A stretch of 5,313 bases of DNA, from the NCBI GenBank assembly GCA_026982515.1, contig JALSGY010000070.1, positions 1 to 5,313 of the forward strand, given 5' to 3'. Under the pieces are notes generated by a model. The model was not told where the DNA came from, did no database searches, and saw nothing but the letters and a program-made list of their open reading frames with translations. This DNA is from Paracoccaceae bacterium. Lineage in GTDB: Bacteria; Pseudomonadota; Alphaproteobacteria; Rhodobacterales; Rhodobacteraceae. This document shows positions 4,436-5,313 of the stretch, piece by piece. The stretch's first letter is position 1. The number at the start of each line of letters is the position of its first letter. A program made the translations under genes and the position numbers.

Positions 4436-5313
4436 TCAGAACGCCTCCGCATCCAGCGCCATCACCGGGTCGGCACCGCTTTCGATGCGCCGCAGATGCA
4501 GCGCGGTGGCCGGCAGGTGGCGGGCCATGTAGTAGCGCCCGGTGGCCAGCTTGGCCTCGTAGAAGGCGCCATCGCCGGTGCCGGCATCGAGGGCGGCCCG
4601 GGCCTCGCGGGCCATGCGCGCCCACATCAGCCCCAGGCAGACATGGCCGAACAGGTGCATGAAGTCATACGAACCCGCCAGCGCCGCATCGGGGTTCTTC
4701 ATCCCGTGCTGCATGAAGAACATGCCGGCTGCCTGAAGATCCTTCGAGGCGGCCTTCAGCGGATCGAGGAATTCGCCCTTCAGCGCCTCGTTGCCCTCGT
4801 TTTCCTTGATGAACTGCTTGACCATCTCGAAGAAGGCCATGACGTGCCTGCCGCCATTCAGCCCCAGCTTGCGGCCCACCAGATCGAGCGCCTGGATGCC
4901 GTTCGCCCCTTCGTAGATCATGGTGATGCGGGCATCGCGGACGAACTGGCTCATGCCCTGTTCCTCGATGTAGCCGTGCCCGCCGAACACCTGCTGCGCC
5001 TGCACGGTGGATTCGAACCCCTTGTCGGTGAGAAAGCCCTTGATCACCGGGGTCATGAGCGAGATCAGCCCCTCGGCATCGGCATCGCCCGCGCGCCGGG
5101 CCCTGTCGATCAGGCTGGCCCCCCAGAAGGTAAAGGCACGCGCACCCTCGACAAAGCTCTTCTGATCCATCAGCGCGCGGCGCACATCGGGGTGAACGAT
5201 GATCGGGTCGGCCGGGCCGTCGGGATTCTTCGCCCCGGTCACCGCGCGGCCCTGCAGACGCTCCTTCGCGTAGGCGACGGCGGCCTGGCAGGCGGCCTCG
5301 GCCTGGGCATAAC
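4436..5313 (-). CDS. Large acyl-CoA dehydrogenase with extra C-terminal domain (DmdC-like), partial
   Basis: The C-terminal 291 residues of an acyl-CoA dehydrogenase whose start lies beyond the high-coordinate edge. The frame is open to the edge, beginning YAQAEAACQAAV; the GTG at 5242 is internal, not a start. RLQGR and NPDGPADPIIVHPDVRR near the beginning, VQAQQVFGGHGYIEE, and RITMIYEGANGIQALDL follow in order. The Glu of YEGA (codon 4912-4910) is the expected catalytic base. After it come about 157 residues, far more than in the usual 380-residue enzymes. They form a helical C-terminal domain as found in the ~590-600-residue family that includes 3-methylmercaptopropionyl-CoA dehydrogenase (DmdC) of roseobacters and long-chain acyl-CoA dehydrogenases. 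The substrate cannot be decided from this half. It is the first visible gene of the block and likely co-transcribed with the small RHH-like gene and the second dehydrogenase. Confidence 0.92.
   Translation of the reverse strand, partial: YAQAEAACQAAVAYAKERLQGRAVTGAKNPDGPADPIIVHPDVRRALMDQKSFVEGARAFTFWGASLIDRARRAGDADAEGLISLMTPVIKGFLTDKGFESTVQAQQVFGGHGYIEEQGMSQFVRDARITMIYEGANGIQALDLVGRKLGLNGGRHVMAFFEMVKQFIKENEGNEALKGEFLDPLKAASKDLQAAGMFFMQHGMKNPDAALAGSYDFMHLFGHVCLGLMWARMAREARAALDAGTGDGAFYEAKLATGRYYMARHLPATALHLRRIESGADPVMALDAEAF

Noticed and set aside
4407..4625. In-frame extension of the small RHH-like gene up to 4625.
   Set aside because: It overlaps the 3' end of the large dehydrogenase out of frame and has shadow-like Arg/Gly/His composition. 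The ATG at 4406 has AGGAG at good spacing.
1..5313. CRISPR array, tRNA/rRNA, insertion sequence, toxin-antitoxin or defence module.
   Set aside because: No regularly spaced repeats, no cloverleaf or rRNA-like sequence and no transposase were seen. The single RHH-like gene has no toxin partner beside it; both neighbours are acyl-CoA dehydrogenases.

Overview
This window is a single-direction gene block. Every gene I can support is read from the minus strand, so transcription runs from the high-coordinate end to the low-coordinate end. The DNA is GC-rich, with G/C-ending codons. The protein set (fatty-acid beta-oxidation enzymes with an interleaved glutathione S-transferase-like protein and a cupin) and a GGAGTA(C/T)TTG...CAAGATGAAG intergenic repeat both suggest an alphaproteobacterium of the Rhodobacteraceae (Roseobacter/Paracoccus/Rhodobacter type). 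That assignment rests on recognition and was not checked by a search.

Layout in transcription order. (1) 5313-4436: C-terminal half of a long acyl-CoA dehydrogenase with an extra C-terminal domain (DmdC/large-ACAD type), cut by the window edge. (2) 4406-4194: a 70-residue protein that fits a ribbon-helix-helix fold. (3) 4177-3038: a complete 379-residue acyl-CoA dehydrogenase whose catalytic Glu appears to sit in the isovaleryl/long-chain position. (4) 3037-2735: a 303-base gap with two inverted copies of a repeat core, each flanked by GC-rich hairpins. (5) 2734-2099: a GST-like protein. (6) 2084-873: thiolase. (7) 873-385: a single-domain cupin. (8) 388-1: the N-terminal enoyl-CoA hydratase part of a FadJ/FadB-type multifunctional protein, cut by the window edge.

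Together the genes cover beta-oxidation: acyl-CoA dehydrogenation (two enzymes), hydration and 3-hydroxyacyl-CoA oxidation (FadJ), and thiolysis (thiolase). Thiolase, cupin and fadJ are tightly coupled through start/stop overlaps. The GST stop codon shares a base with the thiolase Shine-Dalgarno sequence. The only loose junction is the repeat-bearing gap between the second acyl-CoA dehydrogenase and the GST gene.

Most of the window is ordinary metabolism. The items worth a second look are the ribbon-helix-helix-like small protein between the two dehydrogenases, the inverted repeat pair with an orphan ribosome-binding site in the gap, and the unexplained cupin locked between thiolase and fadJ. 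I found no convincing new defence, mobile or RNA system.
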